Assembly: GCF_019145375.1 (NCBI RefSeq)
Contig: NZ_JAHSTX010000002.1
Location: 252,001 to 316,000 of the forward strand
Origin: Pseudomonas triticicola
GTDB taxonomy: Bacteria; Pseudomonadota; Gammaproteobacteria; Pseudomonadales; Pseudomonadaceae
Direction of reading: 5' to 3'
DNA length: 64,000 nt
Both the position numbers and the translations under genes were made by a program. Below are positions 38,004 to 47,652 of this stretch, piece by piece (position 1 is the first letter of the stretch; every line of letters starts with the position of its first letter). The notes under the pieces are model-generated. The model saw only the letters and a list, made by a program, of their open reading frames with translations. It ran no database searches and was not told the origin of the DNA.

Positions 38004-38019
38004 AGGTTCTGGCAAACAG

Positions 38020-38766
38020 TCATAGAAACGGCACCACCGGCCGGCGCTTTCCCAGTGTCGACCACCAGAATACCCAGCCAAGAATGTGAATCCGCTGCTC
38101 TTCGATCTGCGCCGGCCGGAAAACCTCGTCGGGGTATTCGGCGCTGTTGTGGCTGCGCATGCGCAGGCCGTTGCCGGGCATGCGGTGCAGGTATTTGATG
38201 CGCAGCATGCCGTCGTGTTCTACGGCGTAGATTTCGCCGTCGACGACCTGGGTCAGACCGCGGTCGATGGCGACGATGGAGCCGTCTTCGATGCGATCGG
38301 CCATGCTGTTGCCGATCATGTGCGCGCAGATGGCGTTGGCGTGCTGGATGTCGAGTTGATCGAGGTGGGCGCGGGGCAGGCGCAGGGATTGGTCGGGGTC
38401 GAGGATGACGTGGGTTTTGCCGTCGCCGTTGGCGATCGGGGTTTCCTTGAAAAATGCCAGGTCAATGTCGCTGGGGTTGATGACGGTGTAGACGCCGCAG
38501 ATGGACTGGGCATCGAACGTGTCGCCGTTGCTGGCGGGTGGGTGCAGGCGCGCGACCTCCTTGACGCCTTCCCCGGTTTTCAGCCATTCACTATTGACCG
38601 ACAACAGGCGTGAGACTTCTTCCATGCGATACGCCGGGACGCCCCGGGTGTACCAGTTATGAACGTTTTGGGCTTCCGTGCCCCAGAACCTTGCGAAATC
38701 CGTGGTGCTGATGTTCGCTGCTTCCAGGAGTGCCTTGAATCGTGGACCGCTAGTGTTCTTTCTCAT
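38020..38766 (-). CDS. Phage-type repressor with S24 peptidase-like domain
   Basis: A 248-aa protein: N-terminal helix-turn-helix (FKALLEAANISTTDFARFWGTEAQNVHNWYTRG, about residues 10-43) and a C-terminal LexA/CI-like domain with the Ser of MIGNSMADRIEDG (Ser154) and the Lys of MLRIKYL (Lys191). No Ala-Gly or similar cleavage pair appears in the expected linker, so self-cleavage on SOS is doubtful. The start at 38766 (MRKNTSG) is chosen over the codon two residues earlier. No phage genes are near. Palindromes at 38795 and 38897 are probable operators. Confidence 0.85.
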   Translation of the reverse strand: MRKNTSGPRFKALLEAANISTTDFARFWGTEAQNVHNWYTRGVPAYRMEEVSRLLSVNSEWLKTGEGVKEVARLHPPASNGDTFDAQSICGVYTVINPSDIDLAFFKETPIANGDGKTHVILDPDQSLRLPRAHLDQLDIQHANAICAHMIGNSMADRIEDGSIVAIDRGLTQVVDGEIYAVEHDGMLRIKYLHRMPGNGLRMRSHNSAEYPDEVFRPAQIEEQRIHILGWVFWWSTLGKRRPVVPFL

Positions 38767-38794
38767 AAACACGGAGTCTACGGCCGGACTAGAG

Positions 38795-38810
38795 CGGTTT
38801 GAATAAACCG
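38795..38810. promoter_or_regulatory. Operator-like palindrome upstream of the repressor gene
   Basis: CGGTTT and AAACCG flank GAAT, 29 bp from the repressor start; a candidate autoregulatory site. Confidence 0.5.
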
Positions 38811-38896
38811 GGCGTTCAAAAAAAGCCTGTATTTTGCGACGGGATGTAAGACGTACTTGTGGGAAATTAAACAGATTAAAACTGCATGTAGGAATT

Positions 38897-38911
38897 TAAA
38901 CGGTTTGTTTA
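38897..38911. promoter_or_regulatory. Second operator-like palindrome
   Basis: TAAAC-GGTTT-GTTTA; it contains AAAC-G-GTTT and shares the GGTTT/AAACC element with the 38795 site. Lies 130 bp upstream of the repressor in an AT-rich stretch (38820-38915) with no gene. Confidence 0.4.
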
Positions 38912-38928
38912 GTCGGGCTTTTTCAAGA

Positions 38929-38965
38929 GCCCCTCACCCCAACCCTCTCCCGGAGGGATAGGGGG
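38929..38965. repeat. Single palindromic repeat, family C
   Basis: GCCCCTCACCCCAACCCTCTC and a short inverted tail; one copy of the element paired at 3475 and 49729. Confidence 0.75.
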
Positions 38966-39032
38966 CCGACCAAGGTGTATTTCGAGTTACATCGACCTGA
39001 ACAACCGAGTCGATTATGCAGACGCCAATAAC

Positions 39033-39060
39033 AAAAAACCCCGGAAATCCGGGGTTTTTT
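39033..39060. terminator. Bidirectional terminator downstream of ppa
   Basis: AAAAAACCCCGG and CCGGGGTTTTTT form a perfect 12-bp stem with a 4-nt loop, 26 bp past the ppa stop. Confidence 0.9.
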
Positions 39061-39086
39061 TCAAGCGTCACGCAAAGCGCAATGGC

Positions 39087-39614
39087 TTAGCCCTTGTAGG
39101 CGGCAACCGACTTGGTGATCGCTTCGCGGGCGGCGTCTGCACCGGCCCAGCCTTCGATCTTGACCCACTTGCCCTTCTCGAGATCCTTGTAGTTCGCGAA
39201 GAAGTGCTCGATCTGCTGGATCAGCAGTGGCGGCAGGTCGGTGTATTCCTTCACGTCGACGTACAGCTGCGACAGCTTGTCGTGGGGCACTGCGATGACT
39301 TTGGCATCGCCGCCGCCGTCGTCGGTCATGTTCAGGATGCCGACCGGACGGGCGCGGATTACCGAGCCTGGCGCTACCGGATAAGGAGTCACGACCAGCA
39401 CGTCGAGGGGATCACCGTCGTCAGCCAGGGTGTTCGGGATGTAACCGTAGTTGGCCGGGTAGAACATTGGGGTGGCCATGAAACGGTCAACGAACAGGCA
39501 ATCGCTGTCTTTGTCGATTTCGTATTTGATCGGCGCGTGGTTGGCCGGGATCTCGATCGCGACGTAGATGTCGTTCGGCAGGTCTTTGCCAGCCGGAATC
39601 TTGCTGTAGCTCAT
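39087..39614 (-). CDS. ppa: Inorganic pyrophosphatase
   Basis: A 175-aa soluble family I pyrophosphatase. Motifs IKYEIDKDS and the metal-binding [10 protein letters not shown] (residues about 65-74) are intact, and length is standard. It hydrolyses pyrophosphate from biosynthesis. The start at 39614 (MSYSKIPAG) is the usual one and has GGGGGCAACGCCCA upstream; longer frames run into noncoding DNA. Single gene with its own terminator at 39033. Confidence 0.97.
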   Translation of the reverse strand: MSYSKIPAGKDLPNDIYVAIEIPANHAPIKYEIDKDSDCLFVDRFMATPMFYPANYGYIPNTLADDGDPLDVLVVTPYPVAPGSVIRARPVGILNMTDDGGGDAKVIAVPHDKLSQLYVDVKEYTDLPPLLIQQIEHFFANYKDLEKGKWVKIEGWAGADAAREAITKSVAAYKG

Positions 39615-39726
39615 TGGGCGTTGCCCCCGTAGTTGACCAAAAACACTTGGCCGGATTGACCAAAAAGTGGCGGCGATTATAGGCACATTCCTACGCCGAC
39701 GCCACGTACCAGAAGTCGTGCAGAGC

Positions 39727-40539
39727 TTAGTCGTGCGCCTGATAGACCGGGTCTGTGGCCTGAAGTTGCCGCAGTCTGCCCAACGGATCCTGCCGGTAGA
39801 AAAGCTGCAGTTGCAAGTAGACCTGTGGATAAGCCTCGTGGAGCAGATCCGGGGCGCTGAAGAAGTATTCGCTGGTGACGGCGAAGAACTCCGCCGGGTT
39901 CTCGGCGGCGTAGGGATCGATGGCGGTTTCAGCGTCGGGATCGTGGTCGAGCTGGCGGTTGAGGTCGTCGTAGGCGGCTTGCATCACCGTGGCCCAGTCG
40001 CTGACGCGCATGTCGGCATGCAGCGGCGGCAGGCCGTTGGCGTCGCCATTGAGCATGTCGAGCTTGTGCGCCAGTTCGTGGATCACCAGGTTGTAGCCTT
40101 CCCAGCCACCGCTGGCCTGTACGCCGGGCCAGGCGAGAATCACCGGCCCCTGTTGCCAGGCTTCGCCGCTGTGTTCGCCGTCCCACTCATGCTCGACGCC
40201 GCTGGCATCGCGATGACGTTGCGGGCTGAGGAAGTCATCCGGGTACAGCACGATCTCGTGGAAACCCTGGTACCAATTCAGATCACCGAGATGCAGCAAC
40301 GGCAACTGCGCTTGGGCGGCGAGCAGCAGGCGCTGTTCCTGATGCAGTTCGACGCCGGGCAGGGCGGTCAGGTGTTTGTCGTCGAGAAACAGCACGCAGG
40401 CTTCGCGCAGCCACTGGTCTTCAGTCGCGCTGATGCCATCGAGGAAGGAGAGTTGATGGCGCACCCGTTGCCACAGGTCGTCGGCAATCGGGTGCCTGGC
40501 CAGGAGGCGCCGGCGTCGCCAGGCGCTCAGTGACCACAT
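39727..40539 (-). CDS. mtfA: MtfA-like zinc peptidase
   Basis: A 270-aa soluble protein with the gluzincin-like [16 protein letters not shown] (HExxH at about residues 152-156), an upstream YNLVI strand and C-terminal [15 protein letters not shown] carrying the third ligand. This is the MtfA family, an aminopeptidase-like protein that in E. coli controls the glucose repressor Mlc. Four bp downstream of dedA, so probably co-transcribed. Confidence 0.9.
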   Translation of the reverse strand: MWSLSAWRRRRLLARHPIADDLWQRVRHQLSFLDGISATEDQWLREACVLFLDDKHLTALPGVELHQEQRLLLAAQAQLPLLHLGDLNWYQGFHEIVLYPDDFLSPQRHRDASGVEHEWDGEHSGEAWQQGPVILAWPGVQASGGWEGYNLVIHELAHKLDMLNGDANGLPPLHADMRVSDWATVMQAAYDDLNRQLDHDPDAETAIDPYAAENPAEFFAVTSEYFFSAPDLLHEAYPQVYLQLQLFYRQDPLGRLRQLQATDPVYQAHD

Positions 40540-40543
40540 CGGA

Positions 40544-41194
40544 TCAGTGCGATTGCACTTTGGTGCCGCCGAACCGGCTGCGCACCACGCCGATGATCAT
40601 CGGCACCAGCGACAGCAGGATGATTGCCACCACCAGCAGCGAGAGGTTTTTCTTGATGAACGGCACGTTGCCGAAGAAATAACCCAGGGTGACCAGACCG
40701 CCGACCCAGAGGATGGTACCGAGCACGCTGAAGCCGAAGAAACGCGGGTACGGCATCCGCGCCACGCCCGCGACGAACGGCGCGAAGGTGCGGATGATCG
40801 GCAGGAAACGCGCCATGGTCACGGTTTTGCCGCCATGCTTGTCGTAGAAGTCGTGGGTTTTTTGCAGGTAGTCGCGACGGAAGATTTTCGAGTTCGGGTT
40901 GCTGAACAGCTTCTCCCCGGCCGTGCGTCCGATCACGTAGTTGGTACTGTCGCCCATGATCGCCGCCAGCATCAGCAGGCCACCGAGCAGCACCGGATCC
41001 ATGCCGCCGCCGGCCGCCACTGCGCCAGCGATGAACAGCAGCGAGTCACCCGGCAGGAACGGCATCACCACCAGACCGGTTTCACAGAAGATCACCAGAA
41101 ACAGGATGGCGTAGATCCATGGCCCATAGTTGTTCACCAGCAAATCGAGATACACATCGAGATGCAGGATAAGGTCGAGCGGGTTGAAATCCAT
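40544..41194 (-). CDS. DedA-family inner-membrane protein
   Basis: A 216-aa polytopic membrane protein with the DedA/VTT signature: FCETGLVVMPFLPGDSLLF, GDSTNYVIGRTAGEKLF, KHGGKTVTMARFLPIIRTFAPFVAGVARM and FGFSVLGTILWVG (motifs given singly). DedA proteins are lipid transporters (undecaprenyl phosphate or phosphatidylethanolamine flippases in studied cases). Followed closely by mtfA. A nested hairpin lies in its leader (41246-41279). Confidence 0.9.
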   Translation of the reverse strand: MDFNPLDLILHLDVYLDLLVNNYGPWIYAILFLVIFCETGLVVMPFLPGDSLLFIAGAVAAGGGMDPVLLGGLLMLAAIMGDSTNYVIGRTAGEKLFSNPNSKIFRRDYLQKTHDFYDKHGGKTVTMARFLPIIRTFAPFVAGVARMPYPRFFGFSVLGTILWVGGLVTLGYFFGNVPFIKKNLSLLVVAIILLSLVPMIIGVVRSRFGGTKVQSH

Positions 41195-41245
41195 GGGGGC
41201 ACCTGTATGACGGCCCGACTCGGCAGGCCTGTGCGGATGACTTCG

Positions 41246-41279
41246 TGTAAGCCTACAGCGGGGTGTAGTTTTTCTTACA
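41246..41279. promoter_or_regulatory. Nested hairpin in the dedA leader region
   Basis: TGTAAG...CTTACA encloses a second dyad CTACA-GCGGGG-TGTAG with a T-run on the plus strand. Could be an RNA structure in the dedA 5' leader or a plus-strand terminator; the 228-bp gap holds no gene. Confidence 0.4.
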
Positions 41280-41422
41280 AGCCGGAAAGATCGGAATTAT
41301 ACGGTCTGACCGCTGAAAAGCGCGCCGGTTTTGTAGCGGGGAGTGTCGCGAAGTGAGCAATTGTCAGGGAAGGGGCGGCCGTGGCGAGGGAGCGAACTCC
41401 CTCATCACCGAAGCCGTTGGAG

Positions 41423-41884
41423 TCAGAGCTCGTCGCTGATCGGCAGTACGTAGTTCTTGAACTCGGTGTCTTCCTTGAAGCCGATCGATTCGTAGGTTTT
41501 CTGCGCCACTTCGTTGTTCGCGCTGGTCGAGACGCGCATGCGCACGGCCTGGGTTTCCTTGGCCATTTTCTTCGCAGTGCGGATCAGGTTGTCGGCCACC
41601 AGTTGCCGGCGCGCGTCTTCAGCAACGTAGATATCGTTGAGAATCCACACGCGTTTGAGTGATAGCGAAGAGAAGCTCGGATAGAGCTGGCAGAAACCCA
41701 TGAGTTTCTTGTCGTCATCGTCGGCCAGGGCCAGATAGATCACCGACTCTTTGCGGCGCAAGCGCTTTTCGAGGAACGCGCGGGAGGAATCCGGGTAAGG
41801 CAGGGAGCCGTAGAACTCGCGATATTTGACGAACAAAGGAGTCAGCAAATCCAGATGTTCGAGGGTCGCTTGAATAATCCGCAT
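41423..41884 (-). CDS. GNAT-family N-acetyltransferase
   Basis: A 153-aa protein of the GNAT fold: MRIIQATLEHLDLLTPLFVKYREFYG at the start, LNDIYVAEDARRQLVADNLIRTA (acetyl-CoA binding region, with a degenerate R/Q-x-x-G/A) and ANNEVAQKTYESIGFKEDTEF near the C-terminus. Substrate unknown. Single gene on the minus strand, 115 bp from eutC; the same gene neighbours the eut cluster in P. aeruginosa. Confidence 0.86.
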   Translation of the reverse strand: MRIIQATLEHLDLLTPLFVKYREFYGSLPYPDSSRAFLEKRLRRKESVIYLALADDDDKKLMGFCQLYPSFSSLSLKRVWILNDIYVAEDARRQLVADNLIRTAKKMAKETQAVRMRVSTSANNEVAQKTYESIGFKEDTEFKNYVLPISDEL

Positions 41885-41999
41885 GATAGGTCTCGTCTTC
41901 AAGTGGCTGTCTTCAACTGCTCTGACGGCGATGGGAAACCCGGGCGGCCGTGCGTCGATCCTGCCTGAAAGCAGCGCAGAAAGGCAATGCGGAAACGGT

Positions 42000-42833
42000 T
42001 CAGGCTGGCGGTGGATCGAGCAGGAAGTTGCCTTTCATGTCGACAGCGTCGTCCGCCTCCAATGTGTGCAACTGAGCTTCATCCTTCAGATTGACGCCCG
42101 ACAGCTGCCGCCGACAGGCCTCGCGCATCAGATACAGCAAGCGATGCGCCGCCATGCCGTAGCTCAAACCTTCAAGCCGAACATTGGAAATGCAATTGCG
42201 ATAGGCGTCGGTGAGGCCGACCTTCGGCGCATAGGTGAAATACAGCCCGAGGCTGTCCGGCGAACTCAGGCCCGGACGCTCGCCGATCAGCATCACCACC
42301 ATTTTCGCCCCGAGCAACTGGCCGATCTCATCACCGATGGCGACGCGGCCCTGTTCCACCAGCACCACCGGCGCCACGGACCAGCCGTCGCCGCTCATCT
42401 GCTCTTCAAGGCGCGTCAGGAACGGCAGGGTGTGGCGATGCACCGCCAGTGCCGACAGGCCATCAGCGACGACCATCACCAGATCGACCCCGCCCGGATG
42501 TTGGCTGGCGTAGTCGCGCAAGGTCTGCGCCGATTCATCGCTGAGCTTGCGCCCCAGGTCCGGGCGTTGCAGATAGGTGTGTCGGTCCGGCGCGGCGCTT
42601 TGCAGCGCCAGGGTTTCCCGCCCGCGCTCGCTCAGTTGTGCGCTGATTTCGCTGTGATCGAAGGCCAGATGCACGGCATCACGGGCCTGGGCGTGGGCAA
42701 ACTGAAAATCCAGCTGCGCCCGCGTCGGCAGGCTGGTGCCGGTGCGGCCCAGGGCAATCCGCGCCGGGGTCAGGCGGCGCAGTTCCAGCCAGGGGTTTTG
42801 CGGATCGACCGGTGGTTTTTCCATAAGACTCAT
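42000..42833 (-). CDS. eutC: Ethanolamine ammonia-lyase small subunit
   Basis: A 277-aa subunit of the B12-dependent ethanolamine ammonia-lyase. It has [34 protein letters not shown] near the N-terminus and [41 protein letters not shown], and the [18 protein letters not shown] block, the EutC signatures. The start (MSLMEK) overlaps the eutB stop by 4 bp. Last gene of the ethanolamine run. Free-standing, without microcompartment genes. Confidence 0.95.
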   Translation of the reverse strand: MSLMEKPPVDPQNPWLELRRLTPARIALGRTGTSLPTRAQLDFQFAHAQARDAVHLAFDHSEISAQLSERGRETLALQSAAPDRHTYLQRPDLGRKLSDESAQTLRDYASQHPGGVDLVMVVADGLSALAVHRHTLPFLTRLEEQMSGDGWSVAPVVLVEQGRVAIGDEIGQLLGAKMVVMLIGERPGLSSPDSLGLYFTYAPKVGLTDAYRNCISNVRLEGLSYGMAAHRLLYLMREACRRQLSGVNLKDEAQLHTLEADDAVDMKGNFLLDPPPA

Positions 42834-44224
42834 CCCAAGTGCGCCAAGGCCTGGCGGAAGGCCGGCGGCAGATTGTTGCCGAAGCGAACCTTGCCGTCCG
42901 CCTGGGTGAAGATGCCCATGTTGGCCAGCCATTGTTCGAACTCCGGCGCCGGTTTCAGGCCCAGGGTCTGGCGGGCGTACAAAGCGTCGTGAAACGAAGT
43001 GGTCTGGTAATTGAGCATGATGTCGTCGGAGCCGGGGATGCCCATGATGAAGTTGATCCCGGCGACGCCGAGCAACGTCAGCAGGGTATCCATGTCGTCC
43101 TGGTCGGCTTCGGCGTGGTTGGTGTAGCAGATGTCGCAGCCCATCGGCACGCCGAGCAGCTTGCCGCAGAAGTGATCTTCAAGGCCGGCGCGGATGATCT
43201 GCTTGCCGTTGTAGAGGTACTCCGGGCCGATAAATCCTACGACGGTGTTCACCAGGAACGGCTTGAAATGTCGCGCCACGGCGTAGGCCCTTGTCTCGCA
43301 GGTCTGTTGATCGACGCCGTGGTGGGCGTTGGCCGACAGCGCGCTGCCCTGACCGGTTTCGAAATACATCAGGTTCTGCCCGAGAGTGCCGCGCTTGAGA
43401 CTGAGCCCGGCGTCGTAGCCTTCCTGCAGCACGTTGAGGTTGATGCCGAAACTGGCATTGGCAGCCTCAGTGCCGGCAATCGACTGGAACACCAGATCCA
43501 GCGGCACGCCACGGTTGATCGCCTCGATCGAAGTGGTGACGTGGGTCAGCACGCAGGCTTGGGTCGGGATGTCGTAGCGCTGGATGATCGCGTCGAGCAT
43601 TTCCAGCATTGCGCAGATCGAAGCGATGCTGTCGGTGGCCGGGTTGACCCCGATCATTGCATCGCCGTTGCCGTAGAGCAGGCCGTCGAGAATGCTCGCG
43701 GCAATGCCGGACGGCTCGTCGGTCGGGTGGTTGGGTTGCAGGCGGGTCGACAGGCGCCCGCGCAAACCGAGGGTGCCGCGAAATTGGGTGACCACGCGGA
43801 TTTTCTGCGCGACCAGCACCAGATCCTGCACGCGCATGATCTTCGACACGGCGGCGACCATTTCCGGGGTCAGGCCGGGGGCGAGGGCGCGCAGGCTGGT
43901 TTCGTCCGCCGCATCACTGAGCAGCCAGTCGCGAAAGCCGCCAACGGTGAGGTGGCTGACCACAGCGAAGGCTTGTTTGTCGTGGGTGTCGATGATCAGT
44001 CGAGTGACTTCATCGGCTTCGTAGGGAATCAGCGCTTCTTGCAGGAAGTGGGTGAGCGGGATGTCCGCCAGGGCCATTTGCGCGGCCACCCGTTCGCCGT
44101 CGTTGAGCGCGGCGATCTCGGCGAGAAAATCCCCCGAGCGGGCGGGGCTGGCCTTGGCCATGACATCTTTGAGGCTGTCGAAGCGGTAAGTCTGCGCGCC
44201 GACCGTGTGAGCAAAACTGGCCAT
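42830..44224 (-). CDS. eutB: Ethanolamine ammonia-lyase large subunit
   Basis: A 464-aa TIM-barrel subunit. Motifs [56 protein letters not shown] and [23 protein letters not shown] are those of EutB, which binds ethanolamine and adenosylcobalamin. Produces acetaldehyde and ammonia. Coupled to eutC by ATGA overlap; 52 bp after the permease gene. Confidence 0.97.
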   Translation of the reverse strand: MASFAHTVGAQTYRFDSLKDVMAKASPARSGDFLAEIAALNDGERVAAQMALADIPLTHFLQEALIPYEADEVTRLIIDTHDKQAFAVVSHLTVGGFRDWLLSDAADETSLRALAPGLTPEMVAAVSKIMRVQDLVLVAQKIRVVTQFRGTLGLRGRLSTRLQPNHPTDEPSGIAASILDGLLYGNGDAMIGVNPATDSIASICAMLEMLDAIIQRYDIPTQACVLTHVTTSIEAINRGVPLDLVFQSIAGTEAANASFGINLNVLQEGYDAGLSLKRGTLGQNLMYFETGQGSALSANAHHGVDQQTCETRAYAVARHFKPFLVNTVVGFIGPEYLYNGKQIIRAGLEDHFCGKLLGVPMGCDICYTNHAEADQDDMDTLLTLLGVAGINFIMGIPGSDDIMLNYQTTSFHDALYARQTLGLKPAPEFEQWLANMGIFTQADGKVRFGNNLPPAFRQALAHLG

Positions 44225-44276
44225 TCAGCGTTCTCCGTGACGGCGCAGAATGCGTCTGCGCCGTGGTTTTCGACAA

Positions 44277-45740
44277 TCAGTGCAAGGCTTGTTCAGCTTT
44301 TTGAATCGCCGCGAATTCTTCTTCCGGCGTGCCCGCTACCAAGTGATGCCGACTGTAGAAAGCAAAGTAAGCAATTAACACTCCATAGATGATCGCCGCG
44401 CCGATCACCACCCGTGGATCGACGAGGAAGCCCGCCACCACGGCGATGCACGCCAATACCAGCGCCACACCCGAGGTGAAAATGCCGCCCGGCGTGCGGT
44501 ACGGCCGGTCCATTTTGGGGCGACGGATGCGCAGGGTGATATGCGCGGCCATCATCAGCACATAGGAAATGGTAGCGCCGAACACCGCGACCAGAATCAG
44601 CAAATCGCCCTGGCCGGTCAGCGACAGACCAAAGCCGATGATGCCGGGAATCACCAGGGCAAGCACCGGCGCCTTGCTCTTGTTGGTCTGCGACAGTTTG
44701 CGCGGCAGGTAACCGGCCCGCGACAGCGCGAAGATCTGCCGCGAGTAGGCGTAGATGATCGAGAAGAAGCTGGCGATCAGCCCGGCCAGACCGACGAGAT
44801 TGACGAAGCTGCCCATCCACGTCGAGCCACCGTAGGCCTTGCTCAGTGCTTCGACCAGCGGGTTACCGGAGGTCAGCAGCGAATTCGCACCGGCGCCGCC
44901 GGGGCCGACGATCAGAATCAGCAGGGCGAACATCAGCAGCATCAGCATCGCCCCGATCAGACCGCGCGGCAGGTCGCGCTTGGGGTTTTTGGTTTCTTCG
45001 GCGGCCAATGGCACGCCTTCAACGGCGAGGAAAAACCAGATCGCATAGGGAATCGCCGCCCATACGCCGACATAGCCGAACGGCAGAAACGCACTGGCGC
45101 CGACCGCAGTGGTCACCGGGATGTCGAGCAGATTGGCGACGTCGAAGTGCGGCACCATCGCCACCAGAAACACGCCCAGCGCCAGGGCGGCGACGGCGGT
45201 GATGATGAACATCAGTTTGAGCGCTTCACCGACGCCGAAAATATGGATGGCGATGAAGATGATGTAGAACGCCAGATAGATCATCCAGCCGCCAATGCCG
45301 AACAGCGACTCGCAGTAGGCGCCGATGAACACCGCGATGGCAGCGGGGGCGATGGCGTACTCGATGAGGATCGCGGTGCCGGTGAGAAACCCGCCCCACG
45401 GCCCGAACGCACTGCGGGCGAATCCGTAGCCGCCGCCGGCGGTGGGGATCATCGAGGACAATTCGGCCAGGGAAAAACACATGCACAGGTACATCGTCGC
45501 CATCAGCAGCGTGGCGAGAAACATCCCGCCCCAGCCACCCTGGGCGAGGCCGAAGTTCCAGCCGGCGTAGTCGCCGGAAATCACATAAGCGACGCCGAGG
45601 CCCACCAGCAGCACCCAGCCGGCGGCGCCTTTTTTCAGTTCGCGTTGTTGGAAATAATCAGAGCCGACTTTTTCGAAGTCGACGGAGGAGCCGGTCGCCG
45701 GAGCGCCAGCCGGGGATTCGCTTGGCATAGGGTTCACCAT
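44277..45740 (-). CDS. eat: Ethanolamine permease
   Basis: A 487-aa, about 12-helix transporter of the APC superfamily, ethanolamine permease type. It has KKGAAGWVLLVGLGVAYVISGDYAGWNFGLAQGG near the start, PTAGGGYGFAR and FLAVEGVPLAAEETKNPKRDLPRG. Start at 45740 (MVNPMPSES) is a choice between two nearby ATGs (45740, 45728); longer frames pass into a repeat. It lies between the aldehyde dehydrogenase and eutB in the ethanolamine cluster. Confidence 0.9.
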   Translation of the reverse strand: MVNPMPSESPAGAPATGSSVDFEKVGSDYFQQRELKKGAAGWVLLVGLGVAYVISGDYAGWNFGLAQGGWGGMFLATLLMATMYLCMCFSLAELSSMIPTAGGGYGFARSAFGPWGGFLTGTAILIEYAIAPAAIAVFIGAYCESLFGIGGWMIYLAFYIIFIAIHIFGVGEALKLMFIITAVAALALGVFLVAMVPHFDVANLLDIPVTTAVGASAFLPFGYVGVWAAIPYAIWFFLAVEGVPLAAEETKNPKRDLPRGLIGAMLMLLMFALLILIVGPGGAGANSLLTSGNPLVEALSKAYGGSTWMGSFVNLVGLAGLIASFFSIIYAYSRQIFALSRAGYLPRKLSQTNKSKAPVLALVIPGIIGFGLSLTGQGDLLILVAVFGATISYVLMMAAHITLRIRRPKMDRPYRTPGGIFTSGVALVLACIAVVAGFLVDPRVVIGAAIIYGVLIAYFAFYSRHHLVAGTPEEEFAAIQKAEQALH

Positions 45741-45778
45741 TTTTATTGTTTTATTGGCCCGGCTACAGCCAGGAACCT

Positions 45779-45888
45779 GATCGTTCCCACGCTCTGCGTG
45801 GGAATGCAGCCCGGGACGCTCCGCGTCCCTTCGAAACCGAACGCGGAGCGTCCGTTGAGGCATTCCCACGCGGAGCGTGGGAACGATC
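45779..45888. repeat. Palindromic repeat pair, family D
   Basis: GATCGTTCCCACGCTCTGCG and its inverted partner GCGTGGGAACGATC at the far end, with a second dyad inside (GGACGCTCCGCGTCC / GGAGCGTCC). Between the aldehyde dehydrogenase and the permease. Confidence 0.85.
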
Positions 45889-45900
45889 AGCATCGCAGGA

Positions 45901-47421
45901 TCAGAAGAATCCCAACGGATTGATGTCGTAGCTCACCAGCAGGTTCTTGGTCTGCTGGTAATGGTCGAGCATCATTTTGTGGGTTTCACGCCCGACGCCG
46001 GACTTCTTGTAACCGCCGAATGCGGCATGCGCCGGATAGAGGTGGTAGCAGTTGGTCCACACGCGACCGGCCTTGATCGCCCGGCCCATGCGGTAGGCGC
46101 GGTTGATGTCGCGGGTCCACAGGCCGGCGCCGAGGCCGAACTCGGTGTCGTTGGCAATCGCCAGGGCTTCGGCTTCGTCCTTGAAGGTGGTGATGCTCAC
46201 CACCGGGCCGAAGATTTCTTCCTGGAACACGCGCATCTTGTTGGTGCCCTTGAGCAGGGTCGGCTGGATGTAATAACCGGTGGCCAGGCTGCCCTCGAGT
46301 TTTTCCACCTTGCCGCCGGTCAGCAGTTCCGCGCCTTCGCCCTTGGCGATTTCCAGGTACGAGAGGATCTTGTCGAATTGCTGTTCCGACGCTTGGGCGC
46401 CGACCATGGTGTCGGTGTCCAGCGGGTCGCCGCGTTTGATCTGGCTGACTTTCTTCATCACTGCCTGCATGAATTCGTCATAGATCGATTCCTGCACCAG
46501 CGCGCGGGAAGGGCAGGTGCACACTTCGCCCTGGTTGAAGAACGCCAGCACCAGACCTTCAGCGGCTTTTTCGATGAAGCTCGGCTCGGCCTGCATGATG
46601 TCTTCGAAGAAGATGTTCGGCGACTTGCCGCCCAGTTCAACGGTCGACGGAATGATGTTTTCCGCTGCGCATTTCATGATGTGCGAGCCGACCGGGGTCG
46701 AGCCGGTGAAGGCAATCTTGGCGATGCGCTTGCTGGTCGCCAAGGCTTCGCCGGCTTCTTTGCCGAAGCCTTGCACGACGTTGAGCACGCCCGGCGGCAG
46801 CAGGTCGCCGATCAGTTCCATCAGCACGCAGATGCCCAGCGGGGTTTGCTCGGCAGGCTTGAGCACCACGCAGTTACCGGCGGCCAGCGCTGGCGCGAGT
46901 TTCCACGCAGCCATCAGCAGCGGGAAGTTCCACGGAATGATCTGGCCGACCACGCCCAGCGGTTCATGAATGTGGTAAGCCACGGTGTTGCCGTCGATTT
47001 CCGCAGCGCTGCCTTCCTGAGCGCGCAGGCAACCGGCGAAATAACGGAAATGGTCAGCGGCGAGCGGGATGTCGGCGTTGAGGGTTTCACGGATGGCTTT
47101 GCCGTTGTCCCAGGTTTCGGTGATCGCCAGCAGTTCGAGGTGTTCTTCGATGCGGTCGGCAATTTTCAGCAGGATCAGCGAGCGCGCCTGCACCGAAGTG
47201 GCGCCCCACGCATCGGCGGCGGCGTGGGCAGCGTCCAGCGCCTTGTCGATGTCTTCGGCGGTGGAGCGGGGGAATTCGGCAATTGGCTGGCCATTGACTG
47301 GCGAGGTATTGGTGAAGTACTGACCTTTGACCGGCGCGACGAACTCGCCGCCGATGTAGTTGCCGTACTTGCTCTTGAACGAGACTTTGGCGCCGTCAGT
47401 ACCGGGGTGGGCGTAACGCAT
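45901..47421 (-). CDS. exaC: NAD-dependent aldehyde dehydrogenase (ExaC type)
   Basis: A 506-aa aldehyde dehydrogenase. It has [43 protein letters not shown] with the catalytic Glu and [13 protein letters not shown] with the catalytic Cys. It resembles ExaC/acetaldehyde dehydrogenases, fitting oxidation of the acetaldehyde from EutBC. A near-perfect sigma-54 promoter lies at 47488-47502, and the regulator eatR is divergent. AGGAGA is 10 bp before the ATG. Confidence 0.93.
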   Translation of the reverse strand: MRYAHPGTDGAKVSFKSKYGNYIGGEFVAPVKGQYFTNTSPVNGQPIAEFPRSTAEDIDKALDAAHAAADAWGATSVQARSLILLKIADRIEEHLELLAITETWDNGKAIRETLNADIPLAADHFRYFAGCLRAQEGSAAEIDGNTVAYHIHEPLGVVGQIIPWNFPLLMAAWKLAPALAAGNCVVLKPAEQTPLGICVLMELIGDLLPPGVLNVVQGFGKEAGEALATSKRIAKIAFTGSTPVGSHIMKCAAENIIPSTVELGGKSPNIFFEDIMQAEPSFIEKAAEGLVLAFFNQGEVCTCPSRALVQESIYDEFMQAVMKKVSQIKRGDPLDTDTMVGAQASEQQFDKILSYLEIAKGEGAELLTGGKVEKLEGSLATGYYIQPTLLKGTNKMRVFQEEIFGPVVSITTFKDEAEALAIANDTEFGLGAGLWTRDINRAYRMGRAIKAGRVWTNCYHLYPAHAAFGGYKKSGVGRETHKMMLDHYQQTKNLLVSYDINPLGFF

Positions 47422-47487
47422 GATGATGTTCTCCTTGGCTTTGTACTTATTAGAGAAACGCGCAAGTGCGCTTGCTATAAGCGTAGA

Positions 47488-47502
47488 GCAAGGCTCGGGC
47501 CA
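47488..47502 (-). promoter_or_regulatory. Sigma-54 (-24/-12) promoter of exaC
   Basis: On the minus strand TGGCCCG-AGCC-TTGC differs from the consensus TGGCACG-N4-TTGC at one base. The invariant GG and GC are 10 bp apart; the expected start of transcription is about 55 bp before the exaC ATG. Confidence 0.82.
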
Positions 47503-47578
47503 CTGCCGTGCAGGTCAGGCAAATCAAGGGCTTGGCCGGTTTGTCTCGGACGAATGGAGTGGCGCTGTGACGGTTTCG

Positions 47579-47604
47579 GTACAGCACGGGTGACAGTTTG
47601 TACC
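47579..47604. promoter_or_regulatory. Candidate enhancer site (inverted repeat)
   Basis: GGTACA ... TGTACC, arms 14 bp apart, lying 77-102 bp upstream of the -24 element, the usual distance for activator binding. Candidate for EatR. Confidence 0.4.
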
Positions 47605-47652
47605 GCTTGCGGCACAGCCCGTGACCGGACAGTCTTGCCGGCATTGCAATGC

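Larger units (their letters stand above)
37613..38019. other. Intergenic region, no gene seen
   Basis: About 400 bp between the small lipoprotein and the repressor. It holds the lipoprotein ribosome-binding site, a terminator hairpin (37707-37727) and a single family-A REP copy (37981). An open frame on the minus strand across it lacks a start signal and coding character, so I leave it out. Confidence 0.6.

Noticed and set aside
38020..38915. A prophage remnant around the CI-like repressor
   Set aside because: No integrase, structural, lysis or att-like sequences were seen on either side.
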